From NCBI RefSeq assembly GCF_014655955.1, contig NZ_BNBO01000025.1, positions 56,024 through 120,023 of the forward strand: a stretch of 64,000 bases of DNA, in the 5' to 3' direction. This DNA comes from Kitasatospora indigofera. Lineage in GTDB: Bacteria > Actinomycetota > Actinomycetes > Streptomycetales > Streptomycetaceae. The notes beneath the pieces were generated by a model. That model ran no database searches. It saw only the letters and a program-made list of their open reading frames with translations, and was not told the origin of the DNA. The translations under genes were made by a program, and so were the position numbers. Positions 32,455-40,659 of the stretch are shown here, in pieces (position 1 is the first letter of the stretch; every line of letters begins with the position of its first letter).

Positions 32455-35445
32455 TCACCAACCGGTGTTGCCGGTCCCCCGGTCGACGGTGAAGGTGCCG
32501 CTGGTGCTGAGCCCGCCGGAGGCGGTACCGGTGACGGTGACGCCGGAGAAGCTCCCGGAGCCGTTGGAGATGATCTCCACGCCGTAGGCGCCGGTGTTCT
32601 GGATCCGCACGTTGCGGACCGTCAGGTTGCTGATGGTCCTCTGGTACGAGAGCAGGAGCCCGCTGTAGGTGCTGTCCAGGATGTCGAGGTCCTGGACGAG
32701 CACCGGGGCGGTGATGTCCGAGCTGTCGGCGTAGATCCACAGCGCGCCGAACCGGCTGTTCCAGTTGGGCTCCAGGCCACCGGTGCGCAGCAGGGTGTTG
32801 CGCTGCACCGACGTGGTGCCGCTGAACGGCACCGGCGCGAAGCGGCTGCTGATCGCGATGCCGGCCGAGCCGGTGACGGTGTCGGCGAGCAGGTTGTCCT
32901 CGGCCCGGTTGGCGTTGCCGCCGTAGATGCCGATCGCGTTGGCCAGCAGCGGGGACTGGACGGTGTCGAAGCGGAACGCCGAGTTGCTGACGGCCTGGCC
33001 CTCGGAGAACATCGCCAGCCCGTCGTCCCCGGTGTTGCGGACGCTGGTGTGGCGGACCTCGGTGTTCGCGGTGCCCTTGTGCAGGTTGACGCCGTCGGCG
33101 AAGGTGTCGCGGATCCGCAGGCCGTGGACGAGCAGCCCGTCGGTGGGCGCGTCGATCCAGAGGCCGACCTTGGTGTGCTCGATCCAGACGTCCTGGACGG
33201 TCGAGCCGCTGCCGAAGTCGCCCTCGATCCCGGCGTCGAAGTTGGCGTCGTCGCGGTAGGAGACGTCGCCGGCGATGGTCAGGTCCTGGACGGTGTTGGT
33301 GCCGCCCTGGCCGAACAGGCCGCCCTTGCCGTTCAGGCCCTTGAGCGTGGTGGCCCACTCGCCGGCGCCGCGCAGCGCGATCCCGGTGAGGTTGACGTGG
33401 CCGGAGATGTCGAACGTCCCGGCCGGCAGCCAGAGGCCCTTGCCCTGGGACTTGGCGGTGGCCACCGCGCTGTTCAGCGCGGCGGTGTCGTCGGTGCCGT
33501 CGTCGGCGGTGGCGCCGAGGGCGGCGGCGGAGACGAACCCGGTGGCGGGCATGGCCGCGGCCGGCGCCACCTGCTCGGTCTCCAGCAGGTCCAGGGTGTA
33601 GGAGGCGGCGGTGTCGCCAGCGTCCTTCTGGAACTTCAGCACCGTACCGGCCGGGAAGTCGCCGACGATCTGCCGGGTCTCGTCGAAGAAGTGGTGCCCG
33701 GCGCCCTGGGAGGGGGTGTTGGTGTACGGGTAGGAGCCGTACACCCAGCTGTACTTGGAGCTGAGGTCCAGGTCGCGGACCTGGCTGCCGTTGGCGTACA
33801 GGCTGAGCGTGGCGGCGGTGCCGGTGCCGGCCGCGTCGTCCGGGATCGAGTACCGCAGGGTGAGCGCGTTGGCGGGCCTGGTCAGGGTGAACTGGACGTA
33901 CTCGCCGGTGCTGTCGAGCACCACGGCCTTCCGGCCGGAGGCCTCGGCGGCGACCGTGAGGTAGGTGCGGTCAGGGCCGACGGTGGCGGCGTTGGTGGTG
34001 CCGCTCTCCGCCTCGTAGGTGGTGTACGGCACGGTGGCGCCCCGGCCGGCGTTGGCGGCCGATCCGGTGACGGTGATGCCGTCCAGGTCGGGGCTGCCGC
34101 CGTCGCCCGCCTCGGTGCGCAGGGTCACCGTGTTGAGGCCGGCCCGCAGCGGGGCGTCGACGGTGACGGTGCTCCAGGCGCCGGCCGTGGCGGGCAGCGC
34201 GACCTGCCGGACCTTCAGGCCGTTGGCAGCGAGGGTGATCGAGGCGGCGGCGGTACCGGCGGTGCGGTAGCGCACGGCGACCGGGTAGGGCGCGGCGGCG
34301 GGGGTGTCGACCGAGAAGACGACGCGGGCGCCCTGGGCGGCGAAGCCGGTGAGGTAACCGGTGCCGGTCGAGCCGGTGGCGGCCGTGCCGAGGGCCGGGC
34401 CCCCGGAGAAGAAGGCGTCCTCCGCCTGGTGGGTGGGGCTGCCGGCCGGGGGCGGTGTGGTGGGCGGGGGCGTGGTGGGCGGGGTGGTGGTCGGCGGTGT
34501 GGTCGGGGCGGCGGGGGTGGTGACGGTGATGTTGTCGAGGTTGACGTTGCCGCTGTCGGCCGTGGTGAAGCTCAGCGCCACCGTGTCGGCCCCGGCCGCG
34601 AAGGTCACCGCCTGGTCGCTCGTCCCCCAGGTGTCCCAGTTCGCCGTCGCCGGCAGACTCACCTGCCGCACCTTCGCGCCGTTCACCAACAGGCTCAGCG
34701 TCATCGCCGAACCCGTCCCGTTCGCGTAGCGGATCCGCACCGACCCCGCACCGGCCACCGCCGACTGCACCGCGAACGACGTCGACGCACCGCCCTTGTT
34801 CGCATCGGTGAAACCACCGACGAAACCCGAACCCGTGAAACCCGCGTGGTCCGAGGCGAACGAAGCACCACCCGACAGCGCCGCCGACTCCGCCTCCAGT
34901 TGACCGGAGACCGGCGGCGGGGTGGTGGCCCGGTCGGGGGTGACGGCGGTGATGTTGTCGAGGTTGACGTTGCCGCTGTCGGCCGTGGTGAAGCTCAGCG
35001 CCACCGTGTTGGCCCCGGCCGCGAAGGTCACCGCCTGGTCGCTCGTCCCCCAGGTGTCCCAGTTCGCCGTCGCCGGCAGACTCACCTGCCGCACCTTCGC
35101 GCCGTTCACCAACAGGCTCAGCGTCATCGCCGAACCCGTCCCGTTCGCGTAGCGGATCCGCACCGACCCCGCACCGGCCACCGCCGACTGCACCGCGAAC
35201 GACGTCGACGCACCGCCCTTGTTCGCATCGGTGAAACCACCGACGAAACCCGAACCCGTGAAACCCGCGTGGTCCGAGGCGAACGAAGCACCACCGGAGA
35301 GCGCCGAGGACTCCGCCTCGACGACGGTGGTGGCGGCGTGGGCGGTGGGAGTGACGCCCCAGAGCGCCACGGCTCCGATCATGGACATCAGGACGGGCAG
35401 CGCCAGCTTGGCGCGTCTGCGGGGGTTGTTCATGAGTGATGACAC
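32455..35445 (-). CDS. secreted multi-CBM protein with GH87-like catalytic domain (alpha-1,3-glucanase/mycodextranase)
   Basis: A 996-residue exported protein. GTG 35445 is preferred: AAGGA stands six bases upstream, whereas ATG 35433 would have 18. Signal peptide residues 1-36 (ends TAHA). Two nearly identical CBM35/CBM6-type modules (about 38-165 and 178-305; VEAESSALSGGASFASDHAG) are followed by a Thr/Pro linker and a third CBM (about 338-468). The C-terminal 520 residues carry the YEAESGT...YSIPDDAAGTGTAATLSLYANG domain and a parallel beta-helix as in GH87 alpha-1,3-glucanases. Asp784, Asp807 and Asp808 (ADGVN, GDDGL) match, as I recall, the spacing of the three catalytic Asp of GH87. It should cut alpha-1,3-glucan, a fungal wall polymer. 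Confidence 0.82.
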   Translation of the reverse strand: MSSLMNNPRRRAKLALPVLMSMIGAVALWGVTPTAHAATTVVEAESSALSGGASFASDHAGFTGSGFVGGFTDANKGGASTSFAVQSAVAGAGSVRIRYANGTGSAMTLSLLVNGAKVRQVSLPATANWDTWGTSDQAVTFAAGANTVALSFTTADSGNVNLDNITAVTPDRATTPPPVSGQLEAESAALSGGASFASDHAGFTGSGFVGGFTDANKGGASTSFAVQSAVAGAGSVRIRYANGTGSAMTLSLLVNGAKVRQVSLPATANWDTWGTSDQAVTFAAGADTVALSFTTADSGNVNLDNITVTTPAAPTTPPTTTPPTTPPPTTPPPAGSPTHQAEDAFFSGGPALGTAATGSTGTGYLTGFAAQGARVVFSVDTPAAAPYPVAVRYRTAGTAAASITLAANGLKVRQVALPATAGAWSTVTVDAPLRAGLNTVTLRTEAGDGGSPDLDGITVTGSAANAGRGATVPYTTYEAESGTTNAATVGPDRTYLTVAAEASGRKAVVLDSTGEYVQFTLTRPANALTLRYSIPDDAAGTGTAATLSLYANGSQVRDLDLSSKYSWVYGSYPYTNTPSQGAGHHFFDETRQIVGDFPAGTVLKFQKDAGDTAASYTLDLLETEQVAPAAAMPATGFVSAAALGATADDGTDDTAALNSAVATAKSQGKGLWLPAGTFDISGHVNLTGIALRGAGEWATTLKGLNGKGGLFGQGGTNTVQDLTIAGDVSYRDDANFDAGIEGDFGSGSTVQDVWIEHTKVGLWIDAPTDGLLVHGLRIRDTFADGVNLHKGTANTEVRHTSVRNTGDDGLAMFSEGQAVSNSAFRFDTVQSPLLANAIGIYGGNANRAEDNLLADTVTGSAGIAISSRFAPVPFSGTTSVQRNTLLRTGGLEPNWNSRFGALWIYADSSDITAPVLVQDLDILDSTYSGLLLSYQRTISNLTVRNVRIQNTGAYGVEIISNGSGSFSGVTVTGTASGGLSTSGTFTVDRGTGNTGW
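34524..34872. repeat. 349-bp direct repeat, copy A
   Basis: Second CBM module of the GH87-like gene. It is identical to 34947-35295 except at 34587 (C here, T at 35010), which changes Asn to Asp. The period is 423 bp, exactly 141 codons. Confidence 0.95.
34947..35295. repeat. 349-bp direct repeat, copy B
   Basis: First CBM module of the GH87-like gene. With one difference in 349 bases the duplication is either very recent or maintained by gene conversion; the inter-module linkers have already diverged. Confidence 0.95.
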
Positions 35446-35726
35446 GGTTTGTCCTTCCCGGCATCGTTGCCGAGTTCGGGTCTTGCCATGGGTGGGGGAC
35501 CCGCCGCGCGTGGGGCGCGGCGGGGTGGTTCGGCCGGACGGGACGGTGCGGTCGGGCCGGGTGGTTCGGCCGCGCGGGGTGGCGCAACGGGGCAGGGCGG
35601 CCCGGCCCGCGGGGGCCGGTGCCTGCGTGACCTGGGCCGGCACCCCGGGAGGAGAGGCGTGGGGGGAGCAGCGTGGGGGAGCAACGTGGGTGCGGCCGGG
35701 CGGCTCGCCGGGCGGTGCCCCGGGGG

Positions 35727-36614
35727 TCAGCCCTTGAGGCTGCCGGCCGTCAGCCCGGCCAGGATGTGGCGCTGGAAGATCAGGAACAGCACCAGCAGCG
35801 GGATGCTGGCCATCACCATCCCGGCCAGCAACTGGTTGGCGGGCATGTCGATGGCGAGCCGGTTGAGCGCCACCGTGATCGGCTGCTTCGCCGGGTCCGG
35901 CAGGACGAGCATCGGCCAGAGGAAGTCCTTCCAGACCCCGACCACCGCGAAGATCGACACCACCGCCAGGACCGGCCGCGACAGCGGCAGCACCACCGAG
36001 ACCAGCACCCGGACGGGGCCGGCGCCGTCGATCCGTGCGGAGTCCAGCAGTTCGGCCGGGATCTGGTCGAAGAAGCGCTTCAGGACGAAGATGTTGAAGG
36101 CGTTGGCGGCGGCCGGCAGCCAGACCGCGAACGGCGTGTTGATCAGGTTGACGTGGATCAGCGGGACGTCGACGACCGTGAGGTACGTCGGCACCAGCAG
36201 CGCCGAGACCGGCAGCATCAGCGTGGCCAGCATCATCCCCAGCACCACGTTGCCGAGCGCAGGGCGGAGCTTGGACAGCGCGTAGGCCGCGGACACGTCC
36301 ACCACCAGCTGGAACGCCCAGGCCCCGGCCGCCAGCAGCAGGGTGTTCAGGAAGTAGTGGCCGAGCCCGACGCTCGACCAGGCCGCCGAGTAGCTCTCCG
36401 GGTGCCAGCTGTGCGGGGTCAACGTCGGTGTGGAGCGGGCCAGTTCGGCCGAGGACTTGAGGGCGCCGCTCGCCATCCAGTAGAGCGGGAAGACGAAGGC
36501 CAGGGTGAAGCTCACCAGGGTGGCGGTCAGGACGAAGCGGTGGATCAGGCGGCCGGCCCGGCGGCTCATCTCGGTCGGTGCGACAAGGGTGCGGACAGCG
36601 GTTCCGTCAGCCAT
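35727..36614 (-). CDS. carbohydrate ABC transporter permease (MalG-like)
   Basis: A 295-residue inner-membrane permease with six predicted helices. ATG 36614 follows AGAGGA. The cytoplasmic EAA loop reads PAELLDSARIDGAGPVRVLVSVVLPLSRPVL, the site where the ATPase docks. It pairs with the permease starting at 37630, whose stop lies 11 bases upstream of this start. Together with the lipoprotein receptor they form an importer for oligosaccharides. No ATP-binding subunit is encoded in the locus; in streptomycetes such importers use the shared ATPase MsiK. Confidence 0.92.
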   Translation of the reverse strand: MADGTAVRTLVAPTEMSRRAGRLIHRFVLTATLVSFTLAFVFPLYWMASGALKSSAELARSTPTLTPHSWHPESYSAAWSSVGLGHYFLNTLLLAAGAWAFQLVVDVSAAYALSKLRPALGNVVLGMMLATLMLPVSALLVPTYLTVVDVPLIHVNLINTPFAVWLPAAANAFNIFVLKRFFDQIPAELLDSARIDGAGPVRVLVSVVLPLSRPVLAVVSIFAVVGVWKDFLWPMLVLPDPAKQPITVALNRLAIDMPANQLLAGMVMASIPLLVLFLIFQRHILAGLTAGSLKG

Positions 36615-36625
36615 GGGATTTCCTC

Positions 36626-37630
36626 TCAGCCCTTGGTCCGGGTCAGGCGCAGGTAGATCCCCGCGAAGAGCCCGAGCACCACGAACAGCACCGTGCTCAT
36701 GGCGCTCGCCAGGCCGAAGTCGTTGTAGACGAACGCGTAGCGGTAGAGGAGCAGCAGGACGGTCACGGTGGCGTCGTTCGGCCCGCCGCCGGTGAGCACG
36801 AAGGGCTCGACGAAGACCTGCATGGTGCCGATGACCTGCAGCAGCAGGGTGATCATCAGGATGAAGCGCATCTGCGGGACGGTCACGTGCCACAGCCGCT
36901 GCCGGATCGAGGCACCGTCGAGTTCGGCCGCCTCGTACAGCTCGCCGGGGATGCCGCCGAGGGCGGCGAGGTAGACCAGGGTGGTGGTACCCATGTTGGC
37001 CCAGGTGGAGACCAGCACCAGCGAGACCATCGACAGGTTCTGGGACTCCAGCCACTGCTGGGCCGGCAGGTGCAGGACGTCCAGCGCCCGGTTGAACAGG
37101 CCCGGTCCCGGGTCGTAGAACCAGCGCCAGAGCAGCATGGTGACCACCGGCGGCAGCATGACCGGCAGGTAGACCGTCATCCGCAGGTAACTCCGGCCGC
37201 CCCGCAGCTCGTTGAGGACCACGGCGGTGGCGAACGGCGCCGCGAAGCCGAAGACCAGCGCCAGCAGGGTGAACCAGCCGGTGTTCCGCCAGGCGGTCAG
37301 GAACAGCGGGTCCTCGAACAGCCGGCGGAAGTTGTCCAGCCCGACCCACCGGGCCGGCTCGGCGAAGTTCACCTGCTGGAAGCTGAGCAGCAGGCCCCGC
37401 ACGATCGGGTACCAGGAGAACAGCGCGAAGCAGAGGATGCCGGCGGCGAGGAAGAGGTGGGCGACCAGGTTGTCGCGGACCTTGCGGCGCAGCCGGCCGG
37501 CGGGGGCGGCGGGCGCGGGAGCCGTGGGCCCTGCGGGTCCGGGCCGGCCGGCCCGGACGGGCCCGGGTGCGGGTGCGGCGCCGGGGGCGGGGGCGGGATC
37601 TCGGTGTGCGGTGAGGGGTTCGGCCGTCAT
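36626..37630 (-). CDS. carbohydrate ABC transporter permease (MalF-like)
   Basis: A 334-residue permease with a Pro/Ala-rich cytoplasmic N-terminus (about 45 residues) and six membrane helices beginning HLFLAAGILCFALFSWYPIV. The EAA loop is GELYEAAELDGASIRQRLWHVTVPQM. The segment QQVNFAEPARWVGLDNFRRLFED before helix 2 is typical of the MalF/UgpA group. It is the partner of the following MalG-like permease and lies 148 bases after the binding-protein gene in the same operon. Confidence 0.92.
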   Translation of the reverse strand: MTAEPLTAHRDPAPAPGAAPAPGPVRAGRPGPAGPTAPAPAAPAGRLRRKVRDNLVAHLFLAAGILCFALFSWYPIVRGLLLSFQQVNFAEPARWVGLDNFRRLFEDPLFLTAWRNTGWFTLLALVFGFAAPFATAVVLNELRGGRSYLRMTVYLPVMLPPVVTMLLWRWFYDPGPGLFNRALDVLHLPAQQWLESQNLSMVSLVLVSTWANMGTTTLVYLAALGGIPGELYEAAELDGASIRQRLWHVTVPQMRFILMITLLLQVIGTMQVFVEPFVLTGGGPNDATVTVLLLLYRYAFVYNDFGLASAMSTVLFVVLGLFAGIYLRLTRTKG

Positions 37631-37778
37631 GGCGGGCTCGTTTCCTGCTCTGCGTGGTTCCTGGGGTGGTCGGGCGCGGGGGCCGACGGGGGCCGGACGG
37701 CCGGCCGCTGCCGGACGGCCGACGGGCGGGCCGGGGCCGCCGGGCCGGGACCGGCCCGGCGGCCCCGGCCCGGCCGGC

Positions 37779-39134
37779 TCACTTGACCGTGGCGAGGATG
37801 GTGTTGACCTTGCCCTCGGCGCCGCTCAGCAACTGGCCGAGGTCGGCGTCCTTCTCGGTCAGGACGGCCTGCATCACGGCGTCCAGCACGGTGTAGATCT
37901 GCTGCGCGTTCGGCGGCTCGACCTTGACCTTGACGGAGTCGCTGCGGTCGGTGAAGGGCTTGAAGTTCTGCACCGGCACGTTGGCGTACTGCTTATGGAC
38001 CGCGTCGACCTTGGCGGCGGAGGCGCCGGACCAGAGGTTGGGCTGCGGCAGGCCGATCGGGATCGAGCCGCCGACCGACTTCTTGGTGATCTCCTCCTCG
38101 CGGTCCGGGTTCAGGTACTTCCACTGGAGCCAGGTGAGGCCGGCCCTGACCTTCTCGGAGGAGATCTTGGGGTTGAACATGAAGCCGTCGCCGCCGCCGA
38201 GGGTGGCGGAACCGGGCAGGGCGGCCAGGCCGTAGTCGTCGTACTTGCGCTCGAACTGCTTGACGATGGTGGGGATGTTGTCCGGTCCGGCCATGTACAT
38301 CCCGAGCTTGTCGGAGCCCATCATCTTCTGGACGTCGGGGATCTCCAGCAGCTGCCGGGTGCCCATGCTCTGGTCGGTCCAGCGCATGTCGTGCAGCATC
38401 TGCAGCGCCTTGCGGCCGGCGTCGGAGTTGAACGCGGCCTTCCAGCCGCCGTTCTGCTGGGTCGCCACGTCGCCGCCCATGGAGTAGATCCACGAGGTGA
38501 GGTGCCAGCCGCCCTGGTTGTTCTTGCTGTAGTCGGCGTAGCCGGTGACCCCGTCGCCCAGAGCAGTGATCTTCCCGGCGGCGGTGCGGACCTCCTCCCA
38601 GGTGGTCGGCGGCTTGTCCGGGTCCAGGCCGGCCTTGGTGAAGAGCGCGCGGTTGTAGACCAGGCCCAGTGAGTAGTTGCCCTCCGGGACGCCGTAGATC
38701 TTGCCGCCCGAGTCCCGGAAGACGTCCTGCAGCGCGGGGCGGATGTCGGCGAGGGCGGGGAAGTCCTTGATCTCGGCCGAGATGTCCTTGGCCTGGCGGC
38801 GTTGGATCAGGCCGGCCGGGTCGGTGAAGTAGACGTAGAAGACGTCCTCCAACTGACCGCCCGCCAGCTTGGCGGCGAAGGTCGTCGGGTCCATCTGGCC
38901 CTCACGGGCGTCGATCTTGATCTTCGGGTGGCTCGCCTCGAACGCCTTGACGTCGTCCTCGAAGTTCTTGCGGTCGACGGTCTGGGTGGCGGCCGGCATG
39001 CCGTTGACGCTGATCGTCACCACACCGTCCGCGGCGGCGCCGCCGGAGCCGGATCCGCCGCAGGCGGTGAGCCCGAGGGCGAGGGCGGTGGCGATGCTCA
39101 GCCCGAGGGCCTGGCGGGTTCTGATGCCGTCCAT
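37779..39134 (-). CDS. sugar ABC transporter substrate-binding lipoprotein
   Basis: A 451-residue extracellular receptor from ATG 39134. Lipobox GLTACGG places the lipidated Cys at residue 25. The mature part is a family 1 solute-binding protein: NFEDDVKAFEASHPKIKID near the N-terminus, VPEGNYSLGLVYNRALFTKAGLDPDKPPTTWEEV, and the hinge-region GGDGFMFNPKISSEKVRAGLTWLQW. It delivers sugars to the two permeases downstream. Its context with a GH87-like glucanase and an alpha-glucosidase points to alpha-gluco-oligosaccharides. It is the first gene of the operon, behind a near-consensus promoter at 39252-39281. Confidence 0.92.
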   Translation of the reverse strand: MDGIRTRQALGLSIATALALGLTACGGSGSGGAAADGVVTISVNGMPAATQTVDRKNFEDDVKAFEASHPKIKIDAREGQMDPTTFAAKLAGGQLEDVFYVYFTDPAGLIQRRQAKDISAEIKDFPALADIRPALQDVFRDSGGKIYGVPEGNYSLGLVYNRALFTKAGLDPDKPPTTWEEVRTAAGKITALGDGVTGYADYSKNNQGGWHLTSWIYSMGGDVATQQNGGWKAAFNSDAGRKALQMLHDMRWTDQSMGTRQLLEIPDVQKMMGSDKLGMYMAGPDNIPTIVKQFERKYDDYGLAALPGSATLGGGDGFMFNPKISSEKVRAGLTWLQWKYLNPDREEEITKKSVGGSIPIGLPQPNLWSGASAAKVDAVHKQYANVPVQNFKPFTDRSDSVKVKVEPPNAQQIYTVLDAVMQAVLTEKDADLGQLLSGAEGKVNTILATVK

Positions 39135-39192
39135 GGGGATCAGGGCCTTCCTGGGTACGCGGCAGGGCACCGCCCGGGACGGGCGCGGCGCT

Positions 39193-39205
39193 GCAAGCGG
39201 CTTGC
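39193..39205. promoter_or_regulatory. candidate LacI operator in the ABC operon leader
   Basis: GCAAGC-G-GCTTGC, a perfect inverted repeat with a single central base, between the predicted transcription start (about 39245) and the binding-protein start codon. Position and symmetry fit a LacI-family operator acting as a roadblock. The CTTGC core resembles sites I recall for the streptomycete maltose regulator. Confidence 0.5.
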
Positions 39206-39251
39206 GTGATGGGGTGGGATCCGCCGGTGTCGACCGCCCGGCTTCGCGCCG

Positions 39252-39281
39252 ACAGTAGAAGTGGCTGCCGCAAGATGTCAA
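39252..39281 (-). promoter_or_regulatory. sigma-70-type promoter of the sugar ABC operon
   Basis: On the minus strand TTGACA (39281-39276) and TACTGT (39257-39252) are separated by 18 bases, close to the consensus of the main vegetative sigma factor. Transcription would start near 39245, giving a leader of about 110 bases. CGCAA motifs at 39269 and 39290 flank the -35 box at 21-bp spacing. Confidence 0.7.
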
Positions 39282-39367
39282 TCAATGCGCGCAAAATATT
39301 AATCGCCGAAGCCCATGCTCGTAACACTGCGTCACTATCGGCCGGCCTCGCCCACCCCGGGAAACGC

Positions 39368-39417
39368 CGAGGGGTGTGGTGCCGTCGTCCGGCCGGACGA
39401 CGGCACCACACCCCTCG
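39368..39417 (-). terminator. perfect 50-nt palindromic terminator after the lacI-type gene
   Basis: CGAGGGGTGTGGTGCCGTCG-type palindrome, symmetric over all 50 bases, beginning 15 bases after the LacI-family stop (39432). It sits between that gene and the ABC promoter, so it should stop read-through from the repressor gene into the transport operon. Confidence 0.88.
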
Positions 39418-39431
39418 CGAACGCGGCCCGC

Positions 39432-40451
39432 TCAGCCCTCCCGCGGCACCGGGCAGACCGCCGTCGACTGCCGGACGATCAGCTCCGGCTCGAAGACCAT
39501 CAGCTCCTCGGCGGTCTCGCCGCCGTCCATCTGCGCGACCAGCGAGGCGATCGCCGCGGCGGCCATCGCCTGGATCGGCTGCCGGGCCGTGGTGAGCGGC
39601 GGGTCGGTCACCGCCATGTACAGCGAGTCGTCGAACCCGGTCACCGAGAGCTGCTCCGGCACCGCCGTCCCGCGCCGCCGGGCGGCCCGGATCGCCCCCA
39701 GCGCCAGCGCGTCGCTGGCACACACCAGCGCGGTGATCCCCTGCCCGGCCAGCCGGCCCAGCGCCATCGCACCGCCCTCCATGGAGAACATGGAGTGGGC
39801 CACCAGCGGGCGCCAGAACTCCGGCCCCCGGCCCTGCCCCCGCCAGTAGGACGCGTACGCAGCAAGCTTGCGGGCAGAGGGGACATGGCCGACCGGCCCG
39901 AGCGCCAGGCCGATCCGCCGGTGCCCGAGCGCCGTCAGGTGGACCAGCGCCTGCTCCACCGCCACGGCATCGTCGGCGGAGACCTGGGGCACCCCGAGGT
40001 TCTCGTCGGCGGCGTTGATCAGGACGATCGGCACCTGCCGTTCGCGCAGTGCCCGGCCGTGCTCCGGCCCGGCGTCGGCGTAGCTGGAGCCGACGAAGAT
40101 GATGCCCCCGATGTTCTGCTCCAGCAGCATCTGGATGTAGTGCGCCTCGGAGACCCCGTCGGCCGTCCGGGTGCACAGCACCGGGATCAGGCCGCGCTTG
40201 TTGAGGGCCCCGGCGAGGGCTTCGGCGAAGGCCGGGAAGACCGGATTCTGCAGATCGGGGACGACCAGGCCGACCAGCGGCGCCCGGTTCCCGCGGAGCT
40301 TGGCCGGCCGCTCGAAGCCGAAGACGTCGAGCGCGGTCAGCACCGATTCCCGGGTCGACCGCGCCACGTCGGGCCGTCCGTTCAGCACGCGACTGACCGT
40401 CGCCTCACTGACGCCGGCGAATCGGGCAACTTCGGAGAGTCGTTTCGTCAC
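39432..40451 (-). CDS. LacI family transcriptional regulator of the alpha-glucan locus
   Basis: A 339-residue LacI-type repressor from GTG 40451. The HTH and hinge are at residues 1-55 (RLSEVARFAGVSEATVSRVLNGRPDVA). The periplasmic-binding-protein-like sensor domain contains VGLVVPDLQNPVFPAFAEAL, ALVCASDALALGAIRAARRR and VTGFDDSLYMAVTDPPLTTARQP. It lies directly upstream of, and in the same direction as, the sugar transport operon, but is insulated from it by the 50-nt palindrome. It most likely represses the ABC/glucanase/glucosidase genes until an alpha-gluco-oligosaccharide binds. Repeated CGCAA motifs precede both promoters. Confidence 0.92.
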   Translation of the reverse strand: MTKRLSEVARFAGVSEATVSRVLNGRPDVARSTRESVLTALDVFGFERPAKLRGNRAPLVGLVVPDLQNPVFPAFAEALAGALNKRGLIPVLCTRTADGVSEAHYIQMLLEQNIGGIIFVGSSYADAGPEHGRALRERQVPIVLINAADENLGVPQVSADDAVAVEQALVHLTALGHRRIGLALGPVGHVPSARKLAAYASYWRGQGRGPEFWRPLVAHSMFSMEGGAMALGRLAGQGITALVCASDALALGAIRAARRRGTAVPEQLSVTGFDDSLYMAVTDPPLTTARQPIQAMAAAAIASLVAQMDGGETAEELMVFEPELIVRQSTAVCPVPREG

Positions 40452-40474
40452 GGGAATCAACCTACAGGATGGTT

Positions 40475-40521
40475 CGCAAAAACAAAGATCATTTACGCAA
40501 AAACATGACGATCTGCGCAAG
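40475..40521. promoter_or_regulatory. phased CGCAAAAACA direct repeats upstream of the lacI-type gene
   Basis: CGCAAAAACA occurs at 40475-40484 and 40496-40505, 21 bp apart, and a partial copy CGCAAGG begins at 40516. Two-turn spacing places the copies on one face of the helix. The core CGCAA recurs with the same 21-bp spacing at the ABC operon promoter (39269, 39290). They may be regulator half-sites or a curved A-tract element. Confidence 0.5.
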
Positions 40522-40659
40522 GTTCCGGCTGCCGGAGCGGCCACGGGACGGCAGCCGGGCCAGCGCGCACTAGGGTCGGCGAGGCGGCCGGCCCACGGCC
40601 GACGGGACGGGACAGGACGGCCGCACGGGACGGCCGCCGATTCACCGAGGAGGCGCGGG

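Noticed and set aside
32456..35439. Very long open frame on the + strand opposite the glucanase gene.
   Set aside because: Gly/Val/Arg/His-rich shadow translation caused by the high GC3 of the real minus-strand gene, which has clear signal, CBM and catalytic motifs.
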